From: Candidatus Kapaibacterium thiocyanatum | GTDB lineage: Bacteria > Bacteroidota > Ignavibacteria > Kapaibacteriales > Kapaibacteriaceae | Length of the DNA: 64,000 bases | NCBI GenBank assembly: GCA_001899175.1 | Contig: MKVH01000009.1 | Span: 1-64,000 of the forward strand | Direction: 5' to 3' | Part shown: piece by piece, positions 62,604-64,000 of the stretch | Layout: every line of letters begins with the position of its first letter | How positions within the stretch are numbered: position 1 is the first letter of the stretch | Made by a program: the position numbers and the translations under genes | Notes under the pieces: model-generated | Seen by the model: only the letters and a program-made list of their open reading frames with translations | What the model was told of the DNA's origin: nothing | Databases searched by the model: none

Positions 62604-64000
62604 TCAGTGAAGGACGACGAGTCTGACGGAGTGGACGTCCCCATGTTCGTCGCCGCAGGCGATGGCATAGACACCGTTCGGAAGATCGGTGGTAAGCAGG
62701 CGGACGACACCACCGTCCATACCGATACGTGCCCTGTCCTGTACGTCCATCCCCTGCATGTCCGTGATGGCGATCCAGCGGATACCTGCCGGAGCGGTGA
62801 TCGTCGTTTGGTCGCCCGCCGGATTCGGAATGCACGACAGTACAGCTCCCGATGCATCGTCGATCTGCGATGGCGGTGCCGACGATGCCGATGGCGAGCA
62901 GTCGACTTCGTAGATATCCCGTCCCGATGGCACGAGCAGATGATCACCGTCGGCCCATTCGGCCGTAGCGACCGGATAGTACGATTGCAGTTCGTAGGAA
63001 AGCCACGACCACGTCGTTCCTCCATCGGCCGTATAGGCCACTGCAGGACCCGAACCATAGATGGCGATGTGCCGGTCGTCGGAAGCATCGAGGCCGTTGG
63101 CGGTGAAGTACGTCCAGCTCGACGGGACCCTCCACTCCTCGCTCCATGTCTTTCCCTTGTCGGACGTCTTCCACATCGCCGTCACGTAGCGTCCGGGTTC
63201 CGTGTGCGTTCCCACGATACGGATATCGTCATGGGCCAGGATCCGGCATCCATTCGCGAACCACATGCCCTGCGGCAAGGCCGTCGTATCCCACGTCGTT
63301 CCGTCATCGGTACTGGTCGCGAACGACGTACCGGCCAGGACGAGCAGACCGGGACTGGACGTCGCGATGCTCATGGAACCGATGGGACCGGCAAGGGAAT
63401 CGAAGGTCGCACCACCGTCATCGCTTCTCATCCGGAAACCGTAAGCGGCGACGTGGACGACGCCGCGTTCGGACACCGTCATCGACGCTGCGCGCGACGA
63501 CGACCAACGGTGCACCGCCCATGTCCGGCCATCATCCTGCGACGTCCACAGCCGTGCTGCCGACTTGCCGTACGTACGATTCCCTTCCTTCACCGTCCAG
63601 CTGCTGTCGCCGGCACAGATGATCGTTCGCGTACCGGCCTCCACCACATCGAGGATGCGGTTGTCGCCGGTGGACAGCAACGACTGGAAGGTGATTCCGG
63701 AATCCTGTGAGCGGACGAGATCGGTATAGCCACGTACGCAGAGGAGACGTTCGCGATTCCGTGCGACGATCCTGCTGAATCCGGCGCTCGGAAGGCCGTT
63801 GGTCGACGGCCCACGGCCGAAGCCGCTCATATCGAAGGTCATGTCGTCGACGGTCAGGGACCTGGCCACGCGATAGACACCGTCATCGCCGCAGATCACC
63901 GCACGAGGATAGTCGGGGCTGACGACGACAGGGCCGGCGAGAAGATCGAAGGACTTCGACTTCCGCCACGTCGTTCCCCCATCCCTGCTGAGCAGGTGCA
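62604..64000 (-). CDS. Secreted BNR/sialidase-like repeat protein with sorting domain (partial, 5' end outside)
   Basis: The frame is open from the window edge to the stop at 62604, giving at least 465 residues; the N-terminus lies beyond 64000. It contains repeated Asp-box-like motifs: SRDGGTTWRKSK, SQDDGRTWAVHRWSS, SDDGGATFDSL, STDDGTTWDTT, SDKGKTWSEEW and TADGGTTWSWL, as in BNR/photosystem-assembly-like propellers. The C-terminus is a type IX-like sorting domain (CIPNPAGDQTTITAPAGIRW to LPNGVYAIACGDEHG). It is a secreted propeller of unknown ligand, convergent with the GyrI-like gene, with a four-base gap. Confidence 0.85.
   Translation of the reverse strand, partial: HLLSRDGGTTWRKSKSFDLLAGPVVVSPDYPRAVICGDDGVYRVARSLTVDDMTFDMSGFGRGPSTNGLPSAGFSRIVARNRERLLCVRGYTDLVRSQDSGITFQSLLSTGDNRILDVVEAGTRTIICAGDSSWTVKEGNRTYGKSAARLWTSQDDGRTWAVHRWSSSRAASMTVSERGVVHVAAYGFRMRSDDGGATFDSLAGPIGSMSIATSSPGLLVLAGTSFATSTDDGTTWDTTALPQGMWFANGCRILAHDDIRIVGTHTEPGRYVTAMWKTSDKGKTWSEEWRVPSSWTYFTANGLDASDDRHIAIYGSGPAVAYTADGGTTWSWLSYELQSYYPVATAEWADGDHLLVPSGRDIYEVDCSPSASSAPPSQIDDASGAVLSCIPNPAGDQTTITAPAGIRWIAITDMQGMDVQDRARIGMDGGVVRLLTTDLPNGVYAIACGDEHGDVHSVRLVVLH

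Overview
The window is about 60% GC, densely coded and free of rRNA, tRNA, CRISPR or insertion-sequence genes that I can see. The evidence points to a Gram-negative, menaquinone-using member of the Bacteroidota/FCB group, possibly a high-GC lineage such as Kapabacteria or a Chlorobi/Ignavibacteria relative. Three secreted proteins end in type IX-secretion-like C-terminal sorting domains. There are several outer-membrane lipoproteins and beta-barrels. The promoter-like boxes match the Bacteroidota form TAnnTTTG. The exact phylum is inference.

Layout. 1-6013: partial secreted protein (minus), an intergenic stretch with three related hairpins, murD, an ABC-2 exporter pair and a LolA-like protein. 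6187-10099: small lipoprotein, two paralogous putative outer-membrane barrels flanking a DKNYY-repeat gene with a probable frameshift, and a DoxX-like membrane protein. 10102-19774: xthA-pyrE, a 1498-residue secreted repeat protein, a DUF6438 lipoprotein, menA-ubiE, and a small membrane protein followed by two LOG-family proteins. 19800-31729: a decayed fragment, a VOC protein, a eukaryote-like ABCC full transporter, a DUF4833 protein, murB, a secreted reprolysin-like protease, fumC and a secreted hypothetical. 31600-32430: an AT-rich islet with a SecB-like chaperone gene and the remnant of an ADP-ribosyltransferase-like gene. 32438-46982: a two-domain M16 protease, an RND pump fused to its own TolC-like channel with its adaptor, an HMA metal-binding protein, gcvP and hrpB. 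46969-54038: a complete histidine operon (minus). 54169-62599: a seven-gene efflux, two-component and ligand-binding operon. 62604-64000: partial secreted BNR-repeat protein.

The best find is the histidine operon. Its leader encodes a 34-residue peptide with nine histidines. A Rho-independent terminator follows just before hisG. A segment within the leader peptide can form a 12-bp helix that destroys that terminator. This is a full ribosome-mediated attenuator. The same operon carries a fused HisD-HisC enzyme and a HisB whose phosphatase half has lost most catalytic and zinc residues. Other notable items are the RND-TolC fusion with an internal signal-like segment, the ABCC-type exporter and the SecB-like islet.
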